Positions 37,064-45,493 of a stretch of 64,000 nucleotides of DNA are shown here, one piece after another. The DNA is taken from contig NZ_CP018632.1 in assembly GCF_002215215.1 (NCBI RefSeq), positions 7,684,501 through 7,748,500 of the forward strand, in the 5' to 3' direction. The translations under genes were made by a program, and so were the position numbers. Every line of letters starts with the position of its first letter. Within the stretch, counting starts at the first letter, position 1. A model generated the notes under the pieces. It made no database searches. It had not been told where the DNA came from and saw only the letters and a list, made by a program, of their open reading frames with translations. The DNA is from Granulosicoccus antarcticus IMCC3135 (lineage in GTDB: Bacteria; Pseudomonadota; Gammaproteobacteria; Granulosicoccales; Granulosicoccaceae).

Positions 37064-38371
37064 TCAAGGGTTTGACGGACGCTTGTCAATCACCCGCTTG
37101 GCCTTGCCTTCGGATCGTTCGACATCACCTGGTGGCACCACATCAACCACCATGTTCAATCCGATCAATGACTTTATCTGATGTTGCAGCTCTGACCCCA
37201 GCTTTGCAATACTGCCAGCATCCAGTGATTCTCGAGCTTCCACACGCACCGACAGACTATCCATATGACCGTCGCGCTCTACTGTCAGTTGATAGTGCGG
37301 GGAGAGCCCGTCAATCTTCAACGCAATTTCCTCAACCTGGCTGGGGAAAATATTGACACCACGAATGATCAGCATATCGTCCGAGCGACCCGTGATCTTG
37401 TCCATACGCCGCATGGATCGTGACGTTGGCGGCAACAATCTTGTCAAATCACGTGTGCGATAACGAATCATCGGCATGGCTTCTTTAGTCAGCGTGGTAA
37501 ACACCAGCTCGCCATACTCTCCCTCAGGCAACACCTCACCGGTTTCCGGGTTGATGATCTCGGGATAGAAATGATCCTCCCAGATTGTCGGACCATCCTT
37601 GGTTTCTATGCACTCGTTGGCAACACCCGGCCCACCCACTTCTGAAAGACCATAGATATCGATGGCATCGATACCCAATCTGTTTTCAATTTCTGTGCGC
37701 ATGCTGCCGGTCCAGGGCTCGGCACCGAAGATCCCGATTTTCAGCGAGCTCTCTCTCGGATCCATGCCCTGACGTTCCATCTCGTCAATCACGTTCAGCA
37801 TATAGGAGGGTGTGATCATGATGATGCGCGGCTTGAAGTCACGAATCAGCTGCACCTGTTTGGAGGTCTGCCCACCACCCATCGGAATAACGGCACAACC
37901 CATACGCTCAGCACCGTAATGCGCACCCAGGCCGCCGGTAAACAGACCATAACCGTAGGCCACATGCAGCAGATCCTTGCGTTGTCCGCCACTGGCACGA
38001 ATGCAACGCGCCACCAGATCAGCCCAGTTATGGATATCGTTCTGTGTATAGGTGACAACCGTGGGTTTACCCGTTGTGCCGCTGGAGGCATGGATTCTCA
38101 CCACATCATCCATAGGGACTGCCGTCAGACCAAACGGATAGTTTTCGCGCAGATCTGCCTTGTAGGTAAACGGAAACTTGGAAATGTCCGACAAGGATTG
38201 CAAGTCATCGGGAGTGACACCAGTTGCCTCACATTTCTTGCGATAGGGGGCTACATTGTCGTAGGTGTGACGCACGCTCTGCCGCATTCGCTCCAGCTGC
38301 AGACTCTGCAACTCATCCGCGCTGGCGGTCTCGATCGGATCAAGGCCCGCTGTTCTACCCTCGGTGTTCAT
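37064..38371 (-). CDS. paaK: PaaK phenylacetate-CoA ligase
   Basis: From the ATG at 38371 the protein has 435 residues. ASSGTTGKPTVV is the ATP-binding loop of the adenylate-forming family, and DIYGLSEVGGPG and RYRTRDLTRLLPP are further conserved motifs. It activates phenylacetate to phenylacetyl-CoA. A perfect AGGAGG lies four bases before this ATG, which settles the start over the ATG at 38401. Confidence 0.95.
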   Translation of the reverse strand: MNTEGRTAGLDPIETASADELQSLQLERMRQSVRHTYDNVAPYRKKCEATGVTPDDLQSLSDISKFPFTYKADLRENYPFGLTAVPMDDVVRIHASSGTTGKPTVVTYTQNDIHNWADLVARCIRASGGQRKDLLHVAYGYGLFTGGLGAHYGAERMGCAVIPMGGGQTSKQVQLIRDFKPRIIMITPSYMLNVIDEMERQGMDPRESSLKIGIFGAEPWTGSMRTEIENRLGIDAIDIYGLSEVGGPGVANECIETKDGPTIWEDHFYPEIINPETGEVLPEGEYGELVFTTLTKEAMPMIRYRTRDLTRLLPPTSRSMRRMDKITGRSDDMLIIRGVNIFPSQVEEIALKIDGLSPHYQLTVERDGHMDSLSVRVEARESLDAGSIAKLGSELQHQIKSLIGLNMVVDVVPPGDVERSEGKAKRVIDKRPSNP

Positions 38372-38410
38372 AGTGCCTCCTGTGATGGTTTTGTGCCGCA
38401 CCCATATCTA

Positions 38411-39616
38411 CTACACACGTTCGATGATCATGGCAATACCCTGACCAACACCCACACACATGGTGCACAGTGCATAACGCGACTGACGGCGCTGCAGCTG
38501 CCTCATCGCCGTCGTTACCAGCCGGGCACCACTCATGCCCAGGGGATGACCCATGGCAATCGCGCCACCTTGCGGGTTCACATGCTCAGCATCGTCCTCT
38601 ACTCCCAGGTCACGCAAGACTGCCAAACCCTGGGCAGCAAAGGCTTCGTTGAGTTCAATCAGATCCATATCCTTGATCGTCAGACCGGCACGCGCCAATA
38701 CCTGCTGACTGGCCGGTGCCGGCCCCATGCCCATGATGCGTGGTGAGACGCCGGCACTACCCATTGACACGACTCGGGCTCTGGGTGTCAAGCCATATTG
38801 CTTGACGGCTTTCTCAGAGGCGATCAGCAACGCACAGGCACCATCATTCACACCGGAGGCATTACCTGCTGTCACGCTCAGCTGGGCGCCATTGATGCCA
38901 CGCAATTTTGCCAGGGTCTCGATACTGGTTCCGGGCCGTGGGTGTTCATCCGTATCAAACACAAGGGGGTCACCTTTGCGTTGTTTGATACTCACTGACA
39001 TGATCTCATCCTTGAAATAGCCTGCCTCATTGGCACTTGCCCAGCGCTGCTGACTACGGGCAGCGAATGCATCCTGATCCTCACGACTGACACCATAGTC
39101 AGCGGCAACATTGTCTGCAGTCTGTGGCATTGAATCAGTACCGTATTGTTCCTGCATCCGCGGATTGATGAAGCGCCAGCCAATGGTCGTATCGTACATA
39201 GAGGCATTTCTGCCGAATGCCGTGTCGTTCTTGCCCATGACAAACGGTGCTCTTGACATGCTTTCAACACCACCGGCAATCATCAGATCCGCATCACCAG
39301 CCTTGATGGTTCGCGCCGCCAGACCAACAGCATCCATGCCAGAACCACACAGCCGGTTAACGGTCGTACCCGCAACCGACACCGGCAGTCCCGCCAGCAA
39401 ACCTGACATACGTGCCACATTGCGATTGTCTTCGCCTGCCTGATTGGCACAGCCGTAGATCAGATCATCAACCGCTTCCCAATCGACACCCGGATTTCTG
39501 GCGATCAGCTCTGCGATAGGCAGCGCACCCAGGTCGTCTGCCCGAACCGATGAGAGTGAGCCACCGTAACGTCCGATAGGAGTCCGTATTGCATCGCAAA
39601 TAAATGCATCACTCAT
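38411..39616 (-). CDS. paaJ: PaaJ 3-oxoadipyl-CoA/3-oxo-5,6-dehydrosuberyl-CoA thiolase
   Basis: From the ATG at 39616 the protein has 401 residues, the length of E. coli Paa[13 protein letters not shown] has the acyl-accepting Cys, and the C terminus has [12 protein letters not shown] with the His and [10 protein letters not shown] with the second Cys. It cleaves acetyl-CoA from both beta-keto intermediates of the pathway. GGAGA lies upstream of this start; an ATG at 39652 is less likely. Confidence 0.94.
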   Translation of the reverse strand: MSDAFICDAIRTPIGRYGGSLSSVRADDLGALPIAELIARNPGVDWEAVDDLIYGCANQAGEDNRNVARMSGLLAGLPVSVAGTTVNRLCGSGMDAVGLAARTIKAGDADLMIAGGVESMSRAPFVMGKNDTAFGRNASMYDTTIGWRFINPRMQEQYGTDSMPQTADNVAADYGVSREDQDAFAARSQQRWASANEAGYFKDEIMSVSIKQRKGDPLVFDTDEHPRPGTSIETLAKLRGINGAQLSVTAGNASGVNDGACALLIASEKAVKQYGLTPRARVVSMGSAGVSPRIMGMGPAPASQQVLARAGLTIKDMDLIELNEAFAAQGLAVLRDLGVEDDAEHVNPQGGAIAMGHPLGMSGARLVTTAMRQLQRRQSRYALCTMCVGVGQGIAMIIERV

Positions 39617-39682
39617 GGTTCTGTTCTCCATAGGCCATCCCGCAGATGGCAATTTTGTATGGTTTGATGTCGAAGCTCACGA

Positions 39683-40126
39683 TCAAGCCTCTGCATTTTC
39701 GTCGAACAACGGCTTTCCGATACGGTGCGAGCGTCCGCGAAACAAGGCAATTCGCTGTTGCTTCTGATTGCTGACAATCACATCGTACAAACCCGTGCGC
39801 CGCCCTTGGGATTGCAAGCTGGCTTCCGCGGTCAGCACATCACCCGCGTAGGCAGGGGCCATGAATTCAATGGACGCACTGGATGCGACTGCCACCTGAT
39901 TGAAGGTATTACAGGCCACGGCAAAAGCCGAATCGGCCAGCGTGAACAGATAACCACCGTGGCACGTTGAGTGCCCATTCAACATCTGATCACCGACGCA
40001 CATGCGAAGCTGGGCAGTACCGGGCCCTACGGCCTCCAGCTCCATGCCAAGCCCTTGCGTCGCGGTGTCATTGGCAAGCATTGCCTGTGCTGATCGTTCT
40101 GCACGATCCTGATCACTGATGTCCAT
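39683..40126 (-). CDS. paaI: PaaI hotdog thioesterase
   Basis: This 147-residue protein has the PaaI hotdog pattern: MLNGHSTCHGGYLFTLADSAFAVACNT, where the Asp and surrounding residues form the catalytic site. PaaI hydrolyses phenylacetyl-CoA-type thioesters and is thought to rescue CoA. It starts three bases after the paaG stop. Confidence 0.93.
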   Translation of the reverse strand: MDISDQDRAERSAQAMLANDTATQGLGMELEAVGPGTAQLRMCVGDQMLNGHSTCHGGYLFTLADSAFAVACNTFNQVAVASSASIEFMAPAYAGDVLTAEASLQSQGRRTGLYDVIVSNQKQQRIALFRGRSHRIGKPLFDENAEA

Positions 40127-40129
40127 GAT

Positions 40130-40921
40130 TCAATACCCCTTGTATACAGGTTTACGCTTTTCCATGAAAGCTGCAACCCCTTCACGATAATCCTCTGCCT
40201 GACCAGCCTGGCGCTGCAGGTCACGCTCGAGGGTGAGCTGCTCATCGAGTGTATTGTCTGCGGCAGCATGAATAGCGCGCTTGATCAGCGCCAGCCCGGC
40301 TGTGGGTTGTATCGCCAGATGCGCAACCAGTGCGTTAGCCTCTTCCAACAGTTTGTCGTCATCGATGACTTGCCAGATCATGCCCCATCGTTCGGCCTGC
40401 TCTGCACTAACCTTGTCGCCCAATAGAGACAAACCCATGGCGCGTTGGGTTCCCACAGCTCGTTGTAGAAACCAGGTGCCGCCAGAATCCGGGACCAGTC
40501 CCAGCTTGCAAAACACCTGAACAAAACTTGCCGAGCGCGCCGCAAGAACAAGATCACAAGCCAGAGCAATATTGGCACCTGCGCCCGCAGCCACACCATT
40601 GACTGCACACACCACCGGCATGGGCAAGTTCTGTAAACGGCGAACCAGCGGGTTGTACCAGGTATCCACCGACGCTCCCAGGTCGGGAACCTCAACATCT
40701 GCACTGACGTTTCGATCAGCCAGATCCTGTCCGGCACAGAAGCCACGTCCGGCACCGGTAATCAATAGTGCCCGTACAGCACTTTCGGGGCTTTCCACCA
40801 CATCCAGGGCATCCTTCAATGCCTGATGCATGGCTGAGTTGAAGCTGTTGAGCCGATCGGGACGGTTCAACGTTATCGTCGCTACCTGCGCCGCGATACT
40901 CAACTGTATGGATTCGGACAT
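40130..40921 (-). CDS. paaG: PaaG ring-1,2-epoxyphenylacetyl-CoA isomerase
   Basis: From the ATG at 40921 (GGGGTG upstream) the protein has 263 residues. It is a crotonase-fold protein with the oxyanion-hole segment GAGRGFCAGQDL, then GVAAGAGANIALACD and GLVPDSGGTWFL. PaaG isomerises the epoxide to oxepin-CoA and has a double-bond isomerase role later. It is the first gene of the operon, with an operator-like site about 100 bases upstream. Confidence 0.93.
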   Translation of the reverse strand: MSESIQLSIAAQVATITLNRPDRLNSFNSAMHQALKDALDVVESPESAVRALLITGAGRGFCAGQDLADRNVSADVEVPDLGASVDTWYNPLVRRLQNLPMPVVCAVNGVAAGAGANIALACDLVLAARSASFVQVFCKLGLVPDSGGTWFLQRAVGTQRAMGLSLLGDKVSAEQAERWGMIWQVIDDDKLLEEANALVAHLAIQPTAGLALIKRAIHAAADNTLDEQLTLERDLQRQAGQAEDYREGVAAFMEKRKPVYKGY

Positions 40922-41019
40922 ACAACACCCCATGAAAACTGACATTCAATCGCTGTCACTGACTGATCACTGATACGGGATCAACAAGCCATCCATCTGG
41001 CTCTCGAAATCGCACCAAC

Positions 41020-41044
41020 AAAATTAACCGTCCGGTCAGTCAAT
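41020..41044 (-). promoter_or_regulatory. PaaR-type operator, right site, in the 349-base region upstream of paaG
   Basis: Read on the minus strand, this stretch matches the site beside paaR at 21 of 25 positions. The core read on that strand is TGACCGGACGGTTA. It lies 99-123 bases before the paaG start, in the main paa promoter region. Nothing else in 40922-41270 looks like a gene. Confidence 0.7.
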
Positions 41045-41270
41045 TAACCTTGCAGCGAAGATAACGAAGTCCATGTGAAGTTGCAACTGGAATTTTCAAT
41101 CCGCAACGATCTATCGCGAACCTGGCTTTCACGCCCGTTCGAGCAAGCGATTCTCAATATAGCGATATGTTGCCGAATGAACGACAAGGCAGGTCGGTAG
41201 ACGAGAAGGAATACCTGCCAGAAGCCAACAAGGTAAACACGCAATGTGAATACCTGTACTTGCCGAGCTT

Positions 41271-42488
41271 CTAAGGGTTGCCTTTGAGCACAGCGCGCTG
41301 TTCAAGCCTGTGACTTTTTAGCTGCATCCAGCAATGGTATAGCAAGGCTGTAATTGCCAGAGCACCGCCGAAGAGTGCAAGACCGTGCCAGCCTGCCAGA
41401 CTCATGACTTTCACGCCAGCAGCTGAGCCGATAGCCGCGCCGATGTAATAGCACAGCATATACACAGCGTTCATACGACTCTGTGCGGCAGGGTCGATCG
41501 AAAATACCCGAATCTGGTTGGGAATCTGTGCACCGAACACACCCAGATCCAGCAACACGATGCCGACAATGAGTCCGGTCAGGCTCTCTCCCCAGATTGC
41601 CAACACAACAAATGCCGACAGAACCAGCAACAGTGCAGCAGTGATAAGTCGTCCAGGCCCAACGGTATTGACAAGCCTGCCCGCAGCTTTGGCACCAAAG
41701 ATCCCCGCCAGTCCAACGATGCCGAACATACCCGCCTGTTGCACCGTATAGGACAAAGGCTCAGCAACAACATGAATCGCCAGAGTCGCCCATGCCGCAT
41801 TGAATGCTGCAAACCATAATGCACCGGTGATTGCCGATTCACGCAACAGAGAGTGGCGCTTCACCAACGTGAACATGGAAGCAATCAACCTGGGATAGGA
41901 CATTTGCACCGACGGTGTACTGCGTGGCAGATAGGCATTCAGCAATAGCCCGATGACAATGGCAATAAAGGCGGCGACCAGGAAAACACTACGCCATCCG
42001 AAATATTCCGCAATGCTGCCGCTCACGGTACGCGACAACAGAATGCCAATTGTCAGACCCGTCATCAGAGTGCCGATCACTTTTCCGCGATTTTCCGGCG
42101 CTGACAAGGAGGCTGCAAATGGCAGCAATTGCTGAACAATGTTCGAGCCCAAGCCAACGATGAAACTGGCCGCCACCAGCACCCAGAAGCTGGAAGACAG
42201 AAACACGGCAAAAAGAGCCAATGAGAGGATTATCGACAGATAGCGGATCAGTTGTCGTCGATCAACCGTGTCACCCAGAGGCGAGATCAGCAATATCGAG
42301 GCGGCGTATCCAAATTGCGTAGCGGCCGGTACAAAACCAATGTCGCCGGGTTCAAGCCCGAATGTCTTCGCTATCGAGGGCAACAAAGGCTGATTGTAGA
42401 ACTGATTAGCAGCTGTAGCCGATATCGCCACAGCCATCAGCAGCAACAGGGTCCGCCCCAGCGATCGGTTTTCCGTTGTATCAGTCAT
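41271..42488 (-). CDS. MFS transporter (drug/arabinose-efflux-like)
   Basis: This 405-residue protein has about twelve membrane helices and the motif SPLGDTVDRRQLIRYLS, the loop 2-3 signature of MFS proton antiporters. It resembles the YnfM/AraJ-like efflux group. The substrate is unknown. It stands alone, divergent from phaC, with an inverted repeat between the two genes. Confidence 0.85.
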   Translation of the reverse strand: MTDTTENRSLGRTLLLLMAVAISATAANQFYNQPLLPSIAKTFGLEPGDIGFVPAATQFGYAASILLISPLGDTVDRRQLIRYLSIILSLALFAVFLSSSFWVLVAASFIVGLGSNIVQQLLPFAASLSAPENRGKVIGTLMTGLTIGILLSRTVSGSIAEYFGWRSVFLVAAFIAIVIGLLLNAYLPRSTPSVQMSYPRLIASMFTLVKRHSLLRESAITGALWFAAFNAAWATLAIHVVAEPLSYTVQQAGMFGIVGLAGIFGAKAAGRLVNTVGPGRLITAALLLVLSAFVVLAIWGESLTGLIVGIVLLDLGVFGAQIPNQIRVFSIDPAAQSRMNAVYMLCYYIGAAIGSAAGVKVMSLAGWHGLALFGGALAITALLYHCWMQLKSHRLEQRAVLKGNP

Positions 42489-42820
42489 TTCGGAGTTATA
42501 CCCGTAGATCCTGAGCTTGACTTAGCTCGGCCATCTCTATGCAAAGTGTTGAGTGTCTTGGGTTACAGACACCGTAGAGAGCCACGATAAAGCTGAGCGG
42601 GCTGCAAGTAAAACGCTTATTCTTGATAGATTCCATAATAAAAGGTATTAATGGAATACAGGAATGACACCTTTTCGAAACCTTCATGGCAGTGGCTATT
42701 ACGCAGTGCTATTACAAAGAACTGTCCTGTGCCCACTCCCAGGCTTCACATCATGCTCACCGACTTTCCTCTGACTCGATAAGCAGACAACTACTAAAGT
42801 CACCTACAGGAACTGCCGAA
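42489..42820. promoter_or_regulatory. Divergent promoter region of MFS and phaC with an inverted repeat
   Basis: No gene is supportable here; an in-frame ATG at 42686 would extend PhaC by 45 residues without family resemblance. ATTCCAT (42630-42636) and ATGGAAT (42651-42657) form a 7-base inverted repeat separated by 14 bases, extendable by AATA/TATT. It is a candidate operator for an unidentified regulator. Confidence 0.45.
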
Positions 42821-44632
42821 ATGACCAACAGCCCAGAAAGCCCAAATAATCAACCAAAACCTGAAGCCGTACTTCAGCAGATGAGCGAGGTTGCTCAGCA
42901 GACTCAACGGGTCCTGGAGGCATTCTGGAAACAACAGGCAGAGGAATCTGCCTCGGGTGGATTTTCAGTATCCGACACCAGTTCGATCAACACCGCGTTT
43001 CTCGATTGGTCGACAAAGTTGATGCAGGACCCTGGCAAGCTGATGGAATCACAATTCCAGTTCTGGCAAGAACAAATGAATGTCTGGCAAAGCTTTGCCA
43101 CTCGTGCCGCCGGCGGCGAATCGCAGACCGCGGTACAACCAGAACCAGGCGATCGACGATTCAAGGATCCGGCCTGGAGCGAGGATGTGGTTTGCGATTA
43201 CCTGAAGCAGTCCTATCTGGTGTCAGCCAAGTGGCTGCAAGGCATGGCTAACGAGGCAGATGATCTTGATCCGAAGGAACAGGAACGGGTGGATTTCTAC
43301 ACACGGCAATTCATCTCGGCAGTGTCGCCTTCGAATTTTGCACTGACCAACCCTGCTGCGTTGAAAAAGGCCAAGGAGACCGGTGGCCAGAGCCTGGTAG
43401 ATGGACTCAAGCATATGCTGGGTGATCTGGAAAAAGGCCGGGGAAAGCTGAAGATCAGCATGACGGATGAAGCCGCATTCGAGGTTGGAAAAAACGTGGC
43501 CACCACGCCTGGCCAGGTGGTCTACCAGAATGATCTGATGCAATTGATCCAGTACACCCCGACCACCGAAAAGGTATTCAAGAAGCCATTGCTTCTGGTG
43601 CCACCCTGGATCAACAAGTTCTACATTCTGGATCTGCAGCCAAAGAACAGCTTTATCAAGCATGCCGTTGATCAGGGCCATACGGTGTTCATTGTTTCCT
43701 GGGTCAACCCGGATGAGTCACTGGCACACAAGAGCTTCGACGACTACATGATGGATGGTCCACTGGCGGCCCTTGAGGCGATCAAGCAGGCCACCGGTGA
43801 GGAATCTGTCAACATGCTGGGATTCTGCATCGGTGGCATATTGGTCAGCTCCACGCTGGCCTACCTGGCTGCCAATGGCCAGGCAAAACGCGTCACTTCG
43901 GCCACTTTTCTTACCTCCCTGTTCGACTTCAAGGAAACCGGTGAGGTATCGGTATTCATCGATGACGAACAGGTTGCACAGATAGAGAAACACGTTTCTG
44001 AGAAAGGCTATCTGGAAGGTAGCCACATGGCCAATATGTTCTCGATGATGCGCGAGAATGATCTGATCTGGTCATTTGTGGTCAGCAACTATCTGCTGGG
44101 ACGCGAGCCCATGGCTTTCGATCTGTTGTACTGGAACGGTGACTCCACCCGATTACCTGCAACCATGCTGCTGTTCTACCTCAAGGAAGTCTATCAACAG
44201 AACCTTCTGCGCGAACCCGGCGGTATCAGCATGGCCGGTACACCGATCGATCTTCGATTGATAAAAACACCCACGTATTTTCTGGCAGCCAAGGACGACC
44301 ATATCGCACCGTGGCAGAGTTGTTACCCAGGCTCGCAGTTGCTCTCCGGCAAGAACCGTTTTGTTCTTGCAGCGTCGGGGCATATTGCAGGTGTGGTCAA
44401 CCCACCTGCTGCTAATAAATACGGACACTGGACCAATTCAAAACTACCCGAGGACTCCACCGAATGGCTGGAGCACGCCGACTGGCATGAAGGCTCCTGG
44501 TGGACGGACTGGTACGCCTGGTTGGCACGTCGTAGTGGCACACAGGTTGCAGCTCGCACGCCTGGCTCCGGAAAACTGAAGCCCATCGAAGATGCTCCGG
44601 GAAGCTATGTCCGGGTTAGAGTCAGCGATTAG
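42821..44632 (+). CDS. phaC: Class I poly(3-hydroxyalkanoate) synthase PhaC
   Basis: From the ATG at 42821 (AGGA upstream) the protein has 603 residues, usual for class I. The N-terminal PhaC domain is followed by an alpha/beta hydrolase domain with the lipase-like box LGFCIGG (nucleophile Cys336), then AAKDDHIAPW with the catalytic Asp and SGHIAGVVNPP with the His. It polymerises 3-hydroxyacyl-CoA into carbon-storage granules. No phaA, phaB or phasin gene is adjacent. Confidence 0.94.
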   Translation: MTNSPESPNNQPKPEAVLQQMSEVAQQTQRVLEAFWKQQAEESASGGFSVSDTSSINTAFLDWSTKLMQDPGKLMESQFQFWQEQMNVWQSFATRAAGGESQTAVQPEPGDRRFKDPAWSEDVVCDYLKQSYLVSAKWLQGMANEADDLDPKEQERVDFYTRQFISAVSPSNFALTNPAALKKAKETGGQSLVDGLKHMLGDLEKGRGKLKISMTDEAAFEVGKNVATTPGQVVYQNDLMQLIQYTPTTEKVFKKPLLLVPPWINKFYILDLQPKNSFIKHAVDQGHTVFIVSWVNPDESLAHKSFDDYMMDGPLAALEAIKQATGEESVNMLGFCIGGILVSSTLAYLAANGQAKRVTSATFLTSLFDFKETGEVSVFIDDEQVAQIEKHVSEKGYLEGSHMANMFSMMRENDLIWSFVVSNYLLGREPMAFDLLYWNGDSTRLPATMLLFYLKEVYQQNLLREPGGISMAGTPIDLRLIKTPTYFLAAKDDHIAPWQSCYPGSQLLSGKNRFVLAASGHIAGVVNPPAANKYGHWTNSKLPEDSTEWLEHADWHEGSWWTDWYAWLARRSGTQVAARTPGSGKLKPIEDAPGSYVRVRVSD

Positions 44633-44699
44633 TGCTCATAAGATTTAATGTAATGAGCGCGTGACGTTGAACCCATACTGCCTGGCAAGTGCAAGCAAT

Positions 44700-44966
44700 T
44701 CAGCGCTGCTTGTACTGTGTCGGGCAGTAGGCACGTACTACCCCCGCAGGACGCTTTGCGACATGCTTGGTCGAGCGACTTGACACACGCGCACGCCACG
44801 ACCTGAATGAGCCTGCCTTCAGGTGGCTGCGCATCAGGCTAATCACCTGCTGCTCGCTGATACCGTGACTGAGGGCAATGGCATCAAACGGTGTGCGATC
44901 CTCCCAGGCCATCTCAATGATGCGGGACAACTCGGCTTCCGAAAAAAGTGGCATTTTTTGTTTCAT
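44700..44966 (-). CDS. DUF2805 (TIGR03643) family protein
   Basis: This 88-residue basic protein has the conserved segment SRIIEMAWEDRTPFDAIALSHGISEQQVISLMR, resembling a helix-turn-helix, then SFRSWRARVSSRSTKH. This matches the DUF2805 family of unknown function. It is monocistronic and convergent with phaC. The helix-turn-helix shape suggests nucleic-acid binding, as inference only. Confidence 0.8.
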   Translation of the reverse strand: MKQKMPLFSEAELSRIIEMAWEDRTPFDAIALSHGISEQQVISLMRSHLKAGSFRSWRARVSSRSTKHVAKRPAGVVRAYCPTQYKQR

Positions 44967-45493
44967 CGAATGATGAATACTCTCAGTTTGACAAGTGATT
45001 TGCAGATCACGATCAGCGTTGAAACAGCGTATTTCGTAAACGATCTTCGAAAGATACGTATCTTCTCAACTAACAGACCAACGGCTGCCAAAAAGTCGGT
45101 GGCGAGTATATTACTCGCTACACTTTTGCAGGAACACATCCAGCACCATGACGACTCATTGGGAGTGATAAGGACTTGCGCATACCTGCCGAGTGTTACT
45201 TTTCCTCCGTACCGATCGAAGAAAGTGGGCTGACCGGGCTCATCAGCTATCAACCCCTTTTGAGACAATCCATTATCAAGCGTAGTATTCTGGCAACCAG
45301 TCTTCTATCAATGGTCATGTCTGGCTTTAACGAGACCTTCATGTTCGACATTTCCAATTTTTCCACGCCCCTTTTCAGGAATGGATGCTTAATCTGTTAC
45401 CTGGTGGATGCCATAGCCCACTAAGGCTCTTGCTTTACACATAGGTGCAGCTGCTGATAGTCGGTCTATCACAGATAATATGATTCAGAGAGC
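44967..45493. other. 527-base stretch without a supportable gene
   Basis: Open frames of about 80-100 codons exist on both strands, but none resembles a known family or has a good start signal. The base composition is more AT-rich than the neighbouring genes. It holds the promoters of the DUF2805 gene and of the histidine kinase. I see no hairpin or repeat worth naming. Confidence 0.5.

Noticed and set aside
44963-45424. Small open frames as hypothetical genes
   Set aside because: The two candidate frames of about 80-100 codons overlap on opposite strands, lack ribosome-binding sites and show no recognisable features.
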